Positions 55,268-64,000 are shown, counted from the stretch's first letter. The stretch: DNA of 64,000 nucleotides from Methylotenera sp. (GCA_005777825.1 SXLB01000073.1:24658-88657); one strand, 5' to 3'. Numbers and translations: made by a program. Notes: a model not told the origin generated them from the letters alone.

Positions 55268-56233
55268 GTGCATGGCGTGAACATTACCGTAGATTGCGAT
55301 TTAAATGCCAGTTGGCTGCATGGTCTAGGCAGCCCGACCTTGTTGCAATTGCTGGCAAAAGGTCAGGTGCAGCAGCATGCGATGCCGCTTGAGGCCTTGA
55401 TAGCCGAGGAGTTTGGCCTGAAGGCAACGCCGGATTACCCCTTGGCTGCCATAGCGGCCCATGCTGACGGCGTCAGCGTGGATGGCCGGTATTGCTTGCG
55501 AGCCGATCCCGTGCACATGGTTTTGCAGCGCGATTGTTTTAGTTTGCACGAATCGTTTCCTTTGCCGCTAAGCCAGGTCGAAGCCCAGGCGCTGGTCGCC
55601 AGCCTAAATCAACACTTCAGTCGGGACGGCCTGCATTTTATGCTGGGCGCGTCCGGTGCATGCTATTTGTTATTAAACGGTACGCCGCAAATACAAACCA
55701 CCTTGCCCAGCGTGGCTTTGGATAAAAATAGCCACGATTTTTTGCCGCAAGGAAACGACGCCTCGTATTGGCTGGCTTTGCTCAATGAAGTGCAAATGCT
55801 CTTGCACGAACACCCGATTAATTTAGCGCGTGAAGCCGCTGGCCAATTGGCTTTAAATAGTTTGTGGTTTTCTGCAGGCGGCACTTTGCCGACTAAGGCA
55901 TCGCTATTGGCTCATCATGCTAGCTTGATGGCTAACAGCAAACTCTACGAGGGCATGGCTAAACTAGGCGCGCTGCCTTATGCGCCGCTGCCAGATAGCT
56001 TGGCACATGGTTTACAGCAGTCGGCCTCGACTATGCGTTTGCATGTGCCCTGCACAGAGGCGTTGGATGCGCTATGGCTGACGCCACTTTGGCAGGCCTT
56101 AAAGCAAGCAAAGATCAACCAGCTAACCTTAAATTTAGGGTTTTATGAGCGCATGTTACAGCTCAGTATCAGGCCGCGTGATGTGTATAAATTTTGGCGC
56201 CGACCCCGTGCGCTAGAGGCGTATTGGTCATGA
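55268..56233 (+). CDS. RpfE-type regulatory protein / hypothetical upstream of recJ
   Basis: 321 residues without recognised catalytic motif. It resembles the proteins called regulatory protein RpfE type, which lie next to recJ in betaproteobacteria and xanthomonads and whose biochemical role is unknown; some are instead annotated as phosphoglycerate-mutase-like. Contains AAIAAHADGV, the WFSAGGTLP motif near residue 199 and WRRPRALE near the C-terminus. Start uncertain (GTG 55268 or GTG 55277). It overlaps recJ by the ATGA of 56230-56233. Confidence 0.7.
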   Translation: MHGVNITVDCDLNASWLHGLGSPTLLQLLAKGQVQQHAMPLEALIAEEFGLKATPDYPLAAIAAHADGVSVDGRYCLRADPVHMVLQRDCFSLHESFPLPLSQVEAQALVASLNQHFSRDGLHFMLGASGACYLLLNGTPQIQTTLPSVALDKNSHDFLPQGNDASYWLALLNEVQMLLHEHPINLAREAAGQLALNSLWFSAGGTLPTKASLLAHHASLMANSKLYEGMAKLGALPYAPLPDSLAHGLQQSASTMRLHVPCTEALDALWLTPLWQALKQAKINQLTLNLGFYERMLQLSIRPRDVYKFWRRPRALEAYWS

Positions 56234-57945
56234 CAAAAATAATACAGCGCAGCCAACATCCTGATGCGGCTTTGGCCTTACAAGAAAGCGGCCTTAGTCC
56301 GCTGATGGCAAGATTACTGGCTGCCCGCGGGCTAGAGCGCGCTCAGCAAATACGGGCTAATTTAAGCGATTTACTTGCTCCGCAAACGCTGACGAATAAC
56401 ACCAGTATGGCGAAGTTATTAGCCGACGCCATCGCTGCTGATAAAGCCTTGTTGATAATAGGCGATTACGACGCCGATGGCGCCACCGCAACGGCGGTCG
56501 CAGTGAAAGGCCTGAGGGCATTTGGCGCCAGAGTGGATTTTTTGGTACCTAACCGTTTTGAATACGGCTACGGATTGACTCCGGAAATCGTTGCCTTGGC
56601 AGCCACCAGAAAGCCGGATGTAATTATTACAGTAGACAATGGCATTGCCAGTGTTGACGGGGTAGAGGCAGCCAATGCCTTGGGTTTGCAGGTGTTGATT
56701 ACCGATCACCATTTGCCTGGGCAAATTACGCCAGCGGCGACCTGCATTATTAATCCCAATCAGCACGGCTGCCAATTTGCCAGCAAGCATTTGGCCGGCG
56801 TGGGCGTGATCTTTTATGCCTTACTGGCCTTACGGGCAGAGTTGCGTTTGCGCGGTGCCTACCTAAGTCAGCCCGAGCCCAATCTAACTGAGTTGCTTGA
56901 TTTAGTGGCCTTGGGTACGGTGGCCGATTTGGTTAAATTGGACGACAACAATCGCATCTTGGTTGAGCAAGGCTTGCGCAGAATACGCGCCGCTGCATGC
57001 TCACCAGGCATATTGGCTTTATTGCGTGTCAGTGGTCGACAAGCCCAAGCGTGCAATGCGCAAGATTTGGGTTTTTATGTTGGCCCACGCTTAAATGCGG
57101 CTGGCAGGCTGGATGACATGAGCTTAGGCATACGTTGTTTGTTGGCTGAGAGTGAGGCAGAGGCAAACGCCATGGCCCAACAGTTGCAGGATTTAAACTT
57201 GGAGCGACGCAATATAGAGGCGGATATGCAAGAGTCAGCCAATGTAAGCTTGGATGGCATCAAGGTGGCGGATCAATTCGCTATTTCCTTGTATCAAGCC
57301 GATTGGCATCAAGGGGTGATTGGTATTTTGGCCTCTCGCATAAAAGAGCGTTACCATAGGCCGGTGATTGCTTTTGCTGATGCCGGTGATGGCGTGTTGA
57401 AGGGGTCGGGGCGTTCGATAGCCGGCTTGCATCTTCGGGATGCCCTGGATGCCTTAAGTAAGCAGCAGCCTAGCTTGATTTTAAAATTCGGCGGTCATGC
57501 CATGGCAGCGGGCTTGAGTATCAAAGGGGAGGATTTTGCCGCCTTTGTTACAGGTTTTGAGGCCGTGGTTAGAGGGTTGATCAGTGAAGCGGATTTGCAA
57601 GCGGTGCTGGAGGTGGATGGCAATTTGACGCCGGCTGAAATGAATTTCACTACCGCGCAGCAACTGGAAAAGCAGGTTTGGGGCCAGGGTTTTGCGCCGC
57701 CTTTGTTTTACGATGAATTCACTGTGCGCTCTCAGCGCTTGCTTGCAGACAAACACCTTAAGTTAAGCTTGGCGCTGACCTCAGACACAAGTGGTTTAGA
57801 GTGGGATGCTATCTATTTTAACCGTACCGAATTTCTGGATGGCACGATACAGGCGGCCTACCAATTGCAGGCCAATAGCTACAATGGCAATCAAAAAGTA
57901 CAATTAAATATACGCTACGTAGCCCAGCCAGACAGCCATGACTAA
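56230..57945 (+). CDS. recJ: Single-stranded-DNA-specific exonuclease RecJ
   Basis: 571 residues, 5'-to-3' exonuclease of recombination and mismatch repair. DHH-family motifs: IIGDYDADGATATAV (motif I), VITVDNGIAS (motif II), LITDHHLPG (DHH motif III), GTVADLVKL (motif IV), and the C-terminal DHHA1 domain with GGHAMAAGLSI. The ATG at 56230 overlaps the preceding stop; earlier in-frame starts lie within that gene. Confidence 0.95.
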   Translation: MTKIIQRSQHPDAALALQESGLSPLMARLLAARGLERAQQIRANLSDLLAPQTLTNNTSMAKLLADAIAADKALLIIGDYDADGATATAVAVKGLRAFGARVDFLVPNRFEYGYGLTPEIVALAATRKPDVIITVDNGIASVDGVEAANALGLQVLITDHHLPGQITPAATCIINPNQHGCQFASKHLAGVGVIFYALLALRAELRLRGAYLSQPEPNLTELLDLVALGTVADLVKLDDNNRILVEQGLRRIRAAACSPGILALLRVSGRQAQACNAQDLGFYVGPRLNAAGRLDDMSLGIRCLLAESEAEANAMAQQLQDLNLERRNIEADMQESANVSLDGIKVADQFAISLYQADWHQGVIGILASRIKERYHRPVIAFADAGDGVLKGSGRSIAGLHLRDALDALSKQQPSLILKFGGHAMAAGLSIKGEDFAAFVTGFEAVVRGLISEADLQAVLEVDGNLTPAEMNFTTAQQLEKQVWGQGFAPPLFYDEFTVRSQRLLADKHLKLSLALTSDTSGLEWDAIYFNRTEFLDGTIQAAYQLQANSYNGNQKVQLNIRYVAQPDSHD

Positions 57946-58813
57946 ATCCAACACCCATATTGCTCAGCCATTGCTGGCGAGCTTGTTTCAGCCGGCACTG
58001 CCGCCAAGAAAAATAGACGCGCATAAAGGCGATGCCGGCAGTGTGGCTATCGTTGGCGGGGATAAGGGTATGTTAGGTGCAGTCTTGCTAGCCGCGCGGG
58101 CTGCTTTGCTGATGGGGGCAGGGCGCGTCTATGCTGCCATGCTAGCAAACGATGGCCTTGATGTAGACATGCATTACCCGGAAATTATGTTTCGGCCCAG
58201 TGCCGAGTTAACGCTATTAAAGCAGTTGGATGCCTTGGTCATTGGGCCGGGCTTAGGCCTATCGGATGCGGCTGAGGCAATCTTAGCCTTCTGGCTGACA
58301 CAGGACGTGAAGCTTTTGCTCGATGCCGATGCGCTCAATTTATTGGCAATCCACCCGCATTTACAAGCCTTGTGTCGCGCCCGTAGCGCGGATACCGTTA
58401 TTACGCCGCATGCGGCTGAGGCGGCTAGGCTATTAGGCACCAGCAGCGATGCCGTGCAAAAAAATCGCAGTGACAGCGCATTGAATTTAGCCTCTCAGTT
58501 TCATGCCAGTTGCGTGCTCAAAGGGCCGGCTAGTATCTGTGCGCACCACACCGGTAGTTATTTTATTAACACCAGTGGCAACCCAAGTTTGGCTGCGGCT
58601 GGTATGGGCGACGTGCTAAGTGGCATGGTCGGCAGTTTTATGGCGCAAGGCCTAGATGGATTGGCGGCTATTAAATTGGCGGTGTTTGTGCATGGTGCGG
58701 CGGCCGATAAGCTGGTGGACGATGGCGTGGGGCCATTTGGTATAACGGCCTCGGAATTAACATTATCGGCGCGGGCCGTGCTTAATCAATTAAATCTAGC
58801 CGGACGGATATAG
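57938..58813 (+). CDS. nnrD: ADP-dependent NAD(P)H-hydrate dehydratase
   Basis: 291 residues, ribokinase-like fold. It repairs the hydrated, useless forms of NADH/NADPH. GDAGSVAIVGGDKGMLGAVLLAARAAL (quoted in part), LDADALNLL, VITPHAAEAARLLG and the catalytic AAGMGDVLSGMVG motif are clear. Only the dehydratase (YjeF C-terminal) domain is present; the epimerase NnrE part is not fused here. It overlaps recJ by eight bases. Confidence 0.93.
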   Translation: MTKSNTHIAQPLLASLFQPALPPRKIDAHKGDAGSVAIVGGDKGMLGAVLLAARAALLMGAGRVYAAMLANDGLDVDMHYPEIMFRPSAELTLLKQLDALVIGPGLGLSDAAEAILAFWLTQDVKLLLDADALNLLAIHPHLQALCRARSADTVITPHAAEAARLLGTSSDAVQKNRSDSALNLASQFHASCVLKGPASICAHHTGSYFINTSGNPSLAAAGMGDVLSGMVGSFMAQGLDGLAAIKLAVFVHGAAADKLVDDGVGPFGITASELTLSARAVLNQLNLAGRI

Positions 58814-58930
58814 TCTGGCGACTAAGGCCAGCATACTGCCAACAAGCAAGCTTAAGGTTTTTGCGTATAATTGGCGATAATTTATAAACTGCTGCAGTTA
58901 AGGTGGTTTAAACTAAGGAAAAAGGGTGTT

Positions 58931-59683
58931 ATGCGTCAAAAAATAGTCGTGGCGAACTGGAAAATGCACGGTAGCTTGGCGGCAAACAAGCAGTTGCTGA
59001 GCGATTACCTGCATCAATTATCCGCACTGCATACTGCTAAGGTAGTCGTCTGCGTGCCGTACCCTTATCTTGCTCAAGCGCAAGCCATGCTGCAAAACAG
59101 TGCGATTGCTTGGGGTGCACAAAACCTTAGTAAAGATGCCGTGGGCCCATACACCGGTGAAGTCAGTGCCGCTATGCTCAAGGATTTCGGTGCTAGCTAC
59201 GTTATTATTGGGCATTCAGAACGGGCCACGGCATATTGTGAATCCGATGAAAATATCGCCACCAAATTCATGCAAGCTCAAGCCCATGGACTCACCCCCA
59301 TACTCTGCGTGGGTGAAACCTTAATTGAGCGCGAAGCGGGCGTTATGCAAATGGTGGTGGCCAAGCAATTGGATACCATTATTAAGTTGCATGGCGCTTC
59401 TGTGTTTGCCAATGCGGTGGTTTCTTATGAGCCAATTTGGGCCATAGGTACGGGTCTTGCTGCCAGCGCGGAGCAAGCGCAAAGCATGCACGAGTTTATT
59501 CGTGGCAAGGTGGCCGCACTGGATGCATCGGCTGCTGCTAGCCTCAAAATCCTCTACGGAGGCAGCGTAAACCCACAAAATGCGGTACAATTGTTGGCTA
59601 TGCAGGATATAGACGGTGGTCTTATCGGTAAGTGTTCGTTAAACGCGCAAGAATTTGAGAAAATATGCCTGGCAGCCGCTTAA
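58931..59683 (+). CDS. tpiA: Triosephosphate isomerase
   Basis: 250 residues. ANWKMHGSL (Asn, Lys), VIIGHSERAT (catalytic His), SYEPIWAIGTG (catalytic Glu) and ILYGGSVNPQNA (phosphate loop) are all present. Start at ATG 58931, 4 bp after a GGGTG site; upstream frame to 58871 is unconserved. Interconverts dihydroxyacetone phosphate and glyceraldehyde 3-phosphate. secG follows 36 bp later. Confidence 0.96.
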   Translation: MRQKIVVANWKMHGSLAANKQLLSDYLHQLSALHTAKVVVCVPYPYLAQAQAMLQNSAIAWGAQNLSKDAVGPYTGEVSAAMLKDFGASYVIIGHSERATAYCESDENIATKFMQAQAHGLTPILCVGETLIEREAGVMQMVVAKQLDTIIKLHGASVFANAVVSYEPIWAIGTGLAASAEQAQSMHEFIRGKVAALDASAAASLKILYGGSVNPQNAVQLLAMQDIDGGLIGKCSLNAQEFEKICLAAA

Positions 59684-59719
59684 TAGTGGATTTAGCGTAA
59701 ATGGCATGAGGTTAATAAA

Positions 59720-60061
59720 ATGGAAAAATTAGTATTAGTCATACACGTAATCGCTGCGCTGGGCGTGATTGTTTTGGTCTTGTTGCAACATGGCAAAGGG
59801 GCTGATATGGGCGCTTCATTTGGCAGTGGCACATCGGGCAGTTTGTTTGGTGTGTCAGGTTCAGCTAACTTTATGAGCCGTGCGACCGCTATTTTTGTGA
59901 TGATTTTTTTCGCAACCAGCTTAACGCTTGCCTATATGGCCAGTCATAAAGATGGCGGCGGTAGTGTGGTAAAGGCGAACGCGGCTAAGGTGTTGCCTGT
60001 TAATCCAGTTGGTGCTGCCACCAATACAGCGCCTTCTGAGACAAAAGCTATCCCAAAATAA
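59720..60061 (+). CDS. secG: Preprotein translocase subunit SecG
   Basis: 113 residues with two membrane helices (about 3-23 and 53-72) and the conserved connecting loop VLLQHGKGADMGASFGSGTSGSLFGVSGS (quoted in part). The C-terminal 35 residues form a polar tail rich in Ala/Thr. It assists SecYE in export. tpiA-secG is the usual pair in betaproteobacteria. Confidence 0.93.
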   Translation: MEKLVLVIHVIAALGVIVLVLLQHGKGADMGASFGSGTSGSLFGVSGSANFMSRATAIFVMIFFATSLTLAYMASHKDGGGSVVKANAAKVLPVNPVGAATNTAPSETKAIPK

Positions 60062-60091
60062 CCTTTGCAAGCTTGCATGCTGATTGAGAAA

Positions 60092-60119
60092 AAAATGCCG
60101 GATATACCGGCATTTTTTA
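60092..60119. terminator. Terminator of secG, shared with a small minus-strand gene
   Basis: ATGCCGG (60095-60101) and CCGGCAT (60107-60113) with flanking A- and T-runs make a bidirectional hairpin. The 31-codon gene on the other strand ends inside its T-run. Confidence 0.88.
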
Positions 60120-60212
60120 TTTGGTGTGTTTAGCGAACAACCATAACATAAAAACGATTACTACCACGATAGCGGCAAATGTCACTATGCCTTGCCAACC
60201 TAAAAAGGTCAT
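60117..60212 (-). CDS. 31-residue single-helix membrane protein
   Basis: MTFLGWQGIVTFAAIVVVIV then FMLWLFAKHTK: one membrane helix with a short basic C-terminus. An AAGGA ribosome binding site (about 60220) lies 7 bp before the ATG and the stop is followed by the hairpin shared with secG. The good ribosome binding site, proper start and stop, and hydrophobic pattern support translation. Function unknown. Confidence 0.6.
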   Translation of the reverse strand: MTFLGWQGIVTFAAIVVVIVFMLWLFAKHTK

Positions 60213-60299
60213 ATCGATATCCTTAGTCTAATTTGATTGAATGATGAAGCGTGATGCTATTCTGAAATCAATTGCTAGGCTGGTCAATTATACCAAGGG

Positions 60300-60773
60300 C
60301 TAATTCATGTAACGCTTGTAGGCTTCTATCCAGTTTTCTGCCATCGCTTGCCTAGCTTCGTCTAGCGGCACCTTTCCCTCGCACACTAAACGGTATATTT
60401 TAAATTCCAAACGGTCTTTTTTCTCGGCATTCCACTCACTAAGTCTTGGTTGCGGCCATAGGTTTTTTGGATGATCCGGGCTGCCGCCTATGCTAAGTGG
60501 TATCAAATGGTCTTCTTCATAGTGCTGTGGGTTGGCGTCGGTATAACCGTATTCGGCTAACTGTTTTTTCTTAAGCTTGTTTGTGTAGTAACTGGGCGGG
60601 CGTATGGATTTACTGTAGCCCTTAACGCAAACGGTGCTGTGGATGTTTTCTTGGGTTACTTCGGGGTTGATGTAGCCTGTCGTTAAACGGCTGTCAGGAA
60701 GGTCGCGAGCGCTAGCCAATTGTGCGGCAAGCGCAATGGCTAATGCAAACATTAGTTGTTTGAAGGTATGCAT
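60300..60773 (-). CDS. Secreted HNH-like nuclease family protein
   Basis: 157 residues from ATG 60773. Signal peptide (FKQLMFALAIALAAQLASA), then a C-terminal domain with YEEDHLIPLSIGGSPDHPKN followed by LWPQP. The EDHLIPL-8-N-LWP pattern is an HNH/His-Me finger variant found in secreted proteins of this kind. Substrate unknown; it could act on extracellular DNA. The ATG at 60773 is preferred because the signal peptide begins there. Confidence 0.7.
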   Translation of the reverse strand: MHTFKQLMFALAIALAAQLASARDLPDSRLTTGYINPEVTQENIHSTVCVKGYSKSIRPPSYYTNKLKKKQLAEYGYTDANPQHYEEDHLIPLSIGGSPDHPKNLWPQPRLSEWNAEKKDRLEFKIYRLVCEGKVPLDEARQAMAENWIEAYKRYMN

Positions 60774-60804
60774 GGGGTGGATATAAAAAAGGGTAGGTGA
60801 CAAT

Positions 60805-60835
60805 AACAAAAGGGAGCGCTGGGCTCCCTTTTGTT
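60805..60835 (-). terminator. Terminator of the HU gene
   Basis: AACAAAAGGGAGC (60805-60817) pairs with GCTCCCTTTTGTT (60823-60835), a 13-bp stem with a five-base loop, 20 bp after the HU stop. Confidence 0.88.
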
Positions 60836-60855
60836 AGAAATGCATGCTTAGCTAA

Positions 60856-61128
60856 TTAATTAACTGCATCTTTCAATGTTTTACCAGCTGAGAAGCCAGG
60901 AGCTTTACGAGCAGCGATTTTCAATTCAGCACCAGTACGTGGGTTGCGGCCTACGCGAGCAGCACGTTTAGATACTTTAAATGTACCGAAACCAACTAAA
61001 GTTACTGTGTCACCTTTTTTAAGTGCAGCAGTGATAGCAGAAGTTGTAGCATCAATAGCGCGACCAGCATCAGCTTTTGTTAAGCCAGCACTTGCGGCAA
61101 TTGCATCAATCAATTCAGATTTGTTCAT
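60856..61128 (-). CDS. hupB: DNA-binding protein HU
   Basis: 90 residues. [20 protein letters not shown] start, [25 protein letters not shown] (in parts) with the NPRTG arm proline, and [18 protein letters not shown] ending are HU-type. It packs the nucleoid as a dimer. GGGA ribosome binding site before the ATG. Confidence 0.95.
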   Translation of the reverse strand: MNKSELIDAIAASAGLTKADAGRAIDATTSAITAALKKGDTVTLVGFGTFKVSKRAARVGRNPRTGAELKIAARKAPGFSAGKTLKDAVN

Positions 61129-61336
61129 ATTTTTATTCCCTTAAGTTAAATGGTTTTGAAAAGCATGTTTACTTTGTCTGAATTTTTCTTACGCGTCAAT
61201 GATATCAACGAACAATCAAGCAATAAAACTGGTTTTTTCATGCATTTTTATTTGATTTAATATCAAAATGATAAGTATGTTCAGTGGCATGGTTTTATTA
61301 GGCATAATTTAAGCAGGGTTAATTTTAATTTATGTC

Positions 61337-61621
61337 TTACCTTCCTAATTTATATTGGGTGGGGCAGTAGGCTCTGGTTACTTCTTTAGAGCGTAGGCTG
61401 AGGTGTTTGATAGACTTGGTTTTTACACGTTTACGCCATAATTTATAGCTGCTGAATTTAAGATTGGCGCGCATTATTTTCATCAATGCGCTTTCATCTA
61501 AATTGTAATTGCTCAATATGGCTTCAAATGGGGTGCGATCCTCCCATGCCATCTCTATGATCCTTGATAGGTCATGTTCAATTAAATTTTTTTGCACATC
61601 TGGTTTTTCTGTTTTTTTCAT
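61337..61621 (-). CDS. TIGR03643 (DUF2805) family protein
   Basis: 94 residues. LSRIIEMAWEDRTPFEAI, then MKIMRANLKFSSYKLWRKRV and CPTQYKLGR near the C-terminus are the signature of this short uncharacterised family, which may contain a helix-turn-helix. No function is known. The 208-bp gap between it and HU holds the HU promoter region on the minus strand (a TTGACG is visible near 61200) but no gene. Confidence 0.8.
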   Translation of the reverse strand: MKKTEKPDVQKNLIEHDLSRIIEMAWEDRTPFEAILSNYNLDESALMKIMRANLKFSSYKLWRKRVKTKSIKHLSLRSKEVTRAYCPTQYKLGR

Positions 61622-61727
61622 TTTTTATCTCGTTCATTTTTTTTATGGATTCAGTCTTCTTTATTTAAGTTCCATCGCTATTCACTTTCTATTTAAATGA
61701 AATTTAGGTTCAGTTAAAATAAAGTTA

Positions 61728-61757
61728 TTGCAAATAATAATGATTATCATCTATAAT
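61728..61757 (+). promoter_or_regulatory. Promoter with overlapping Fur box for the TonB-dependent receptor
   Basis: TTGCAA (61728-61733), 18-bp spacer, perfect TATAAT (61752-61757). The spacer holds AATAATAATGATTATCATC (61733-61751), which matches the 19-bp Fur consensus GATAATGATAATCATTATC at 14 positions. Fe-loaded Fur would block RNA polymerase here. Confidence 0.8.
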
Positions 61758-61796
61758 TGTATTCATCAAACTATTGCGAATGCAAATAGGTTAATT

Positions 61797-63872
61797 ATGA
61801 AAAACCCCTCAGTTCATTTAAACTTTAGAAAGATAGCAATAGCAGTGCACGCGGTATTTGTAGTCAATTGCTCAGTGCTGGCTGATGAGATGAATTTACC
61901 GCGCATCAATGTTTTAGGAAGCGAAGAACAAGCCATCAGCAAGCTGCCTGGTTCCGTGGCAGTAATTGAAAAAGAAGCGCTAGCGCTTAAGCAGCCTTTA
62001 TCCACTCAGGATGCATTAAAAGCTGTGCCTGGTATCGTTATTCGAGAAGAGGAAGGTTACGGGTTTATTCCTAATATTGGCATGCGTGGATTAAATCCCA
62101 ATCGCAGTCAAAAGCTACTCGTGCTTGAGGATGGCGTGCCAGTGGCGCCGGGCTTGTTCCTAGCTAATGAATCCTACTACAGTCCAAGAATAGAACGCAT
62201 GCAAAGCATAGAGGTGTTAAAAGGAGCGGCTGGATTGCGTTACGGACCCACCACCATAGGCGGGGTAATTAACTACAAAACCAAGGATCCACAAGAGGGC
62301 GTTAAATTAACCGCAAAAACCGGCTCGCATGGTTACGGTTTGTTAGGGATAGATGCAGGCGGTGTCAGTGAGTCAGCTGATAGCATCGTCGGCATCAGTG
62401 CTATCACTTCGCGAGGTGATGGCTTCCGTCATAATGGCTTCGATATGAATGATGTGGTGCTAAAAGGCGGCAGGCAGATTAATGAAAACCAGTGGTTAAG
62501 CGCTAAATTCACGCACTATGATAATGACGTGAATACCTCCTACGTGGGCTTACGGAAAAATGAGTACCGCAACGATCCCAATAAAAATCCGGCACCAAAT
62601 GATTACTTCATAACTGATAGAGAGTCGTTCGATATTAACCATGAGTGGCATATCAGCAGTGCAATAAAACTTAATACCTTGATGTATTGGACGCAATTGA
62701 GTCGTGATTTTTGGCGCCGCGATGTGCAATCTAAAACTGCCAATGGCACTGTATTTCGTGCCTGCGATTCCAGCTTAACGGCTAGCCAATATTGCATGAC
62801 AGGGCGTAACCGTGACTTTGAAATGATGGGCGTTGATAGCCGGTTGTTCATTGCGCACAGCAGTTTTGGCCTAAAAAATGAAACGGAAATAGGCGTGCGC
62901 TTACACAGCGACCATTTAAGCAATCAAACGGTGCGTTCTAAAACCGATCCTAATGCGCGTAGCGGCACTTTAACCGGCAATGTGACGGAAAAGGCCGATG
63001 GCCTCGCATTGTACGCACAGAATCGTTTCGAATTAAGCCCGCAGCTAGCTTTGACCCCAGGCTTGCGCGTGGAAAATTATCAACAAAGCCTTAAAAACGA
63101 ATTAACTGGCAGCAATGGCCAAACCAGCAACACCGAGTTTATGCCTGGCATAGGCGCCACTTGGCAGCTTGTGCCGCAGGCTCAGTTGTTTGCCGGGGCA
63201 TTTAGAGGGTTTTCTCCAGCCATGACAGCCACAGCGATCAGTAGCGATGGCGTGGATCAGCAATTGGATGCCGAGCGTTCCATCAATTATGAAATAGGTT
63301 TGCGTGGTGCCATGCAAAAATTAAGCTACGAAGCCACGGTTTTTCACATGGATTTTTCTAATCAAATCATTAACCAAAGCCTATCCGGTGCGACCGATAT
63401 GGCCAATGCCGGTAAAACCCTAAATCAAGGTTTGGAGTTTGCGTTAGCCTATGACATAGGCTCGGGCTGGCAAATAGATGGTAATGGTACGTATGTGGCG
63501 ACGGCGGAATTTAAAAATGCTGCCCTCGGGCCTATAGGAAACCGTTTACCCTATGCGCCTGAATTCACTGCCAATCTAAATATTGGCTATAAAGTCGGGG
63601 AGCTCAAGCTTAACCTTGGTACTTACCATGTAAGCAGCCAGTTCGCCGATGGGGCGAATACTGTAATTGAGACCGATGACGGTACCAAGGGCAAAATTGC
63701 GGCTTACACGGTCTTTAATTTAAGCGCCAATTACACGTTTGATAAACACCTGTCCTTGTTTGCGTCGGTGCGTAACCTAGCCAATAAGAATTACATTGCC
63801 AGCCGCAACCCTGATGGTATTTTTCCTGGGGTAGAGCGCAATCTTGAAATCGGCGGCAGTTATAAGTTCTAA
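61797..63872 (+). CDS. TonB-dependent receptor (FecA-like)
   Basis: 691 residues from ATG 61797, chosen because a signal peptide begins there (IAIAVHAVFVVNCSVLADE) and a weak AGG site lies upstream. Plug domain: PGSVAVIEKEAL, QDALKAVPGIVIREEEG, MRGLNPNRSQKLLVLEDGVP, ERMQSIEVLKGAAGLRYGPTTIGGVINY (each in parts). The barrel follows, ending in FASVRNLANKNYIASRNPDG and the terminal SYKF with C-terminal Phe. FecA-like sequence and the Fur box suggest ferric-siderophore uptake; the ligand is unknown. No sigma/anti-sigma pair is nearby. Confidence 0.92.
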   Translation: MKNPSVHLNFRKIAIAVHAVFVVNCSVLADEMNLPRINVLGSEEQAISKLPGSVAVIEKEALALKQPLSTQDALKAVPGIVIREEEGYGFIPNIGMRGLNPNRSQKLLVLEDGVPVAPGLFLANESYYSPRIERMQSIEVLKGAAGLRYGPTTIGGVINYKTKDPQEGVKLTAKTGSHGYGLLGIDAGGVSESADSIVGISAITSRGDGFRHNGFDMNDVVLKGGRQINENQWLSAKFTHYDNDVNTSYVGLRKNEYRNDPNKNPAPNDYFITDRESFDINHEWHISSAIKLNTLMYWTQLSRDFWRRDVQSKTANGTVFRACDSSLTASQYCMTGRNRDFEMMGVDSRLFIAHSSFGLKNETEIGVRLHSDHLSNQTVRSKTDPNARSGTLTGNVTEKADGLALYAQNRFELSPQLALTPGLRVENYQQSLKNELTGSNGQTSNTEFMPGIGATWQLVPQAQLFAGAFRGFSPAMTATAISSDGVDQQLDAERSINYEIGLRGAMQKLSYEATVFHMDFSNQIINQSLSGATDMANAGKTLNQGLEFALAYDIGSGWQIDGNGTYVATAEFKNAALGPIGNRLPYAPEFTANLNIGYKVGELKLNLGTYHVSSQFADGANTVIETDDGTKGKIAAYTVFNLSANYTFDKHLSLFASVRNLANKNYIASRNPDGIFPGVERNLEIGGSYKF

Positions 63873-63875
63873 GCA

Positions 63876-63909
63876 AAAAATAGGCTGGTTGACATGCTGG
63901 CCTATTTTT
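63876..63909 (+). terminator. Terminator of the TonB-dependent receptor
   Basis: AAAAATAGGC (63876-63885) pairs with GCCTATTTTT (63900-63909) four bases after the stop. The remaining 90 bp to the window end hold no complete gene. Confidence 0.88.
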
Positions 63910-64000
63910 AGCGAGCTGGAGTAAAACTTAAATTAATAAAAATTCAAAGTGGGGGTGAACGTAAAATAAATTGCTTAAGTCATAAAAGGCGGATTTAATG

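Noticed and set aside
63998-64000. Start of another gene at the window end (ATG after AAAAGGCGG)
   Set aside because: Only the start codon and a possible ribosome binding site are inside the window, so no product can be supported.

Overview
The window looks like chromosome of a betaproteobacterium, most likely a methylotroph of the Methylophilaceae (inference). A complete pqqABCDE operon makes the PQQ cofactor of methanol dehydrogenases. The tRNA-Val / thrS-infC-rpmI-rplT-pheS-pheT-ihfA-merR-tRNA-Pro block, the 14-gene nuoA-N operon, surE-pcm-nlpD and birA-coaX all have betaproteobacterial form. GC content looks moderate. No rRNA, CRISPR array or ordinary insertion sequence was seen.

Region 1 (1-3.3 kb) is aromatic amino acid synthesis: a 5'-truncated pheA, a hisC-type aminotransferase, and a type I DAHP synthase broken by one in-frame TAA exactly where the conserved Glu of its PEP-binding motif belongs. 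Region 2 (3.3-6.95 kb) is the pqq operon, with a hairpin between pqqA and pqqB and a strong terminator after pqqE. Region 3 (6.96-10.4 kb) holds a Bcr/CflA exporter, a YqjD/YqjE/YqjK-like membrane trio and an AI-2E family transporter. Region 4 (10.6-25.1 kb) encodes all of respiratory complex I, followed by a Nudix hydrolase and an SDR-family protein.

Region 5 (about 26.77-36.11 kb) is the accessory part. An integrative element of about 9.3 kb sits at the 3' end of tRNA-Val(GAC), between that tRNA and thrS. Gene order is: P4-type integrase, a 1008-residue surface protein with an N-terminal beta-barrel and an Ig-like passenger, an unknown protein, AlpA, a stand-alone CHC2 zinc finger, a Toprim/RecA-like helicase (frameshifted), and three small unknown genes. 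No conjugation or virion genes are visible, so it resembles a P4/PICI-like satellite or a mobilisable island. Tandem 12-mers ending in GGTAT lie inside both ends, at the same 12-bp pitch, as integrase arm sites would. A decayed copy of the tRNA 3' end marks the right junction.

Region 6 (36.1-43.9 kb) is translation: thrS, infC starting at the rare codon ATA, rpmI, rplT, pheS, pheT, then ihfA, a MerR-type regulator and tRNA-Pro(GGG). Region 7 (44-55 kb) has alr-ridA, an Old Yellow Enzyme, a nitroreductase, an atypical thioredoxin, then on the minus strand nlpD-pcm-surE and birA-coaX with a SPOR-less small membrane protein, then glnS and small genes. Region 8 (55-64 kb) has an RpfE-type gene, recJ, nnrD, tpiA, secG, a 31-residue membrane protein, an HNH-like secreted protein, HU, a TIGR03643-type protein and a TonB-dependent receptor behind a Fur-box promoter.
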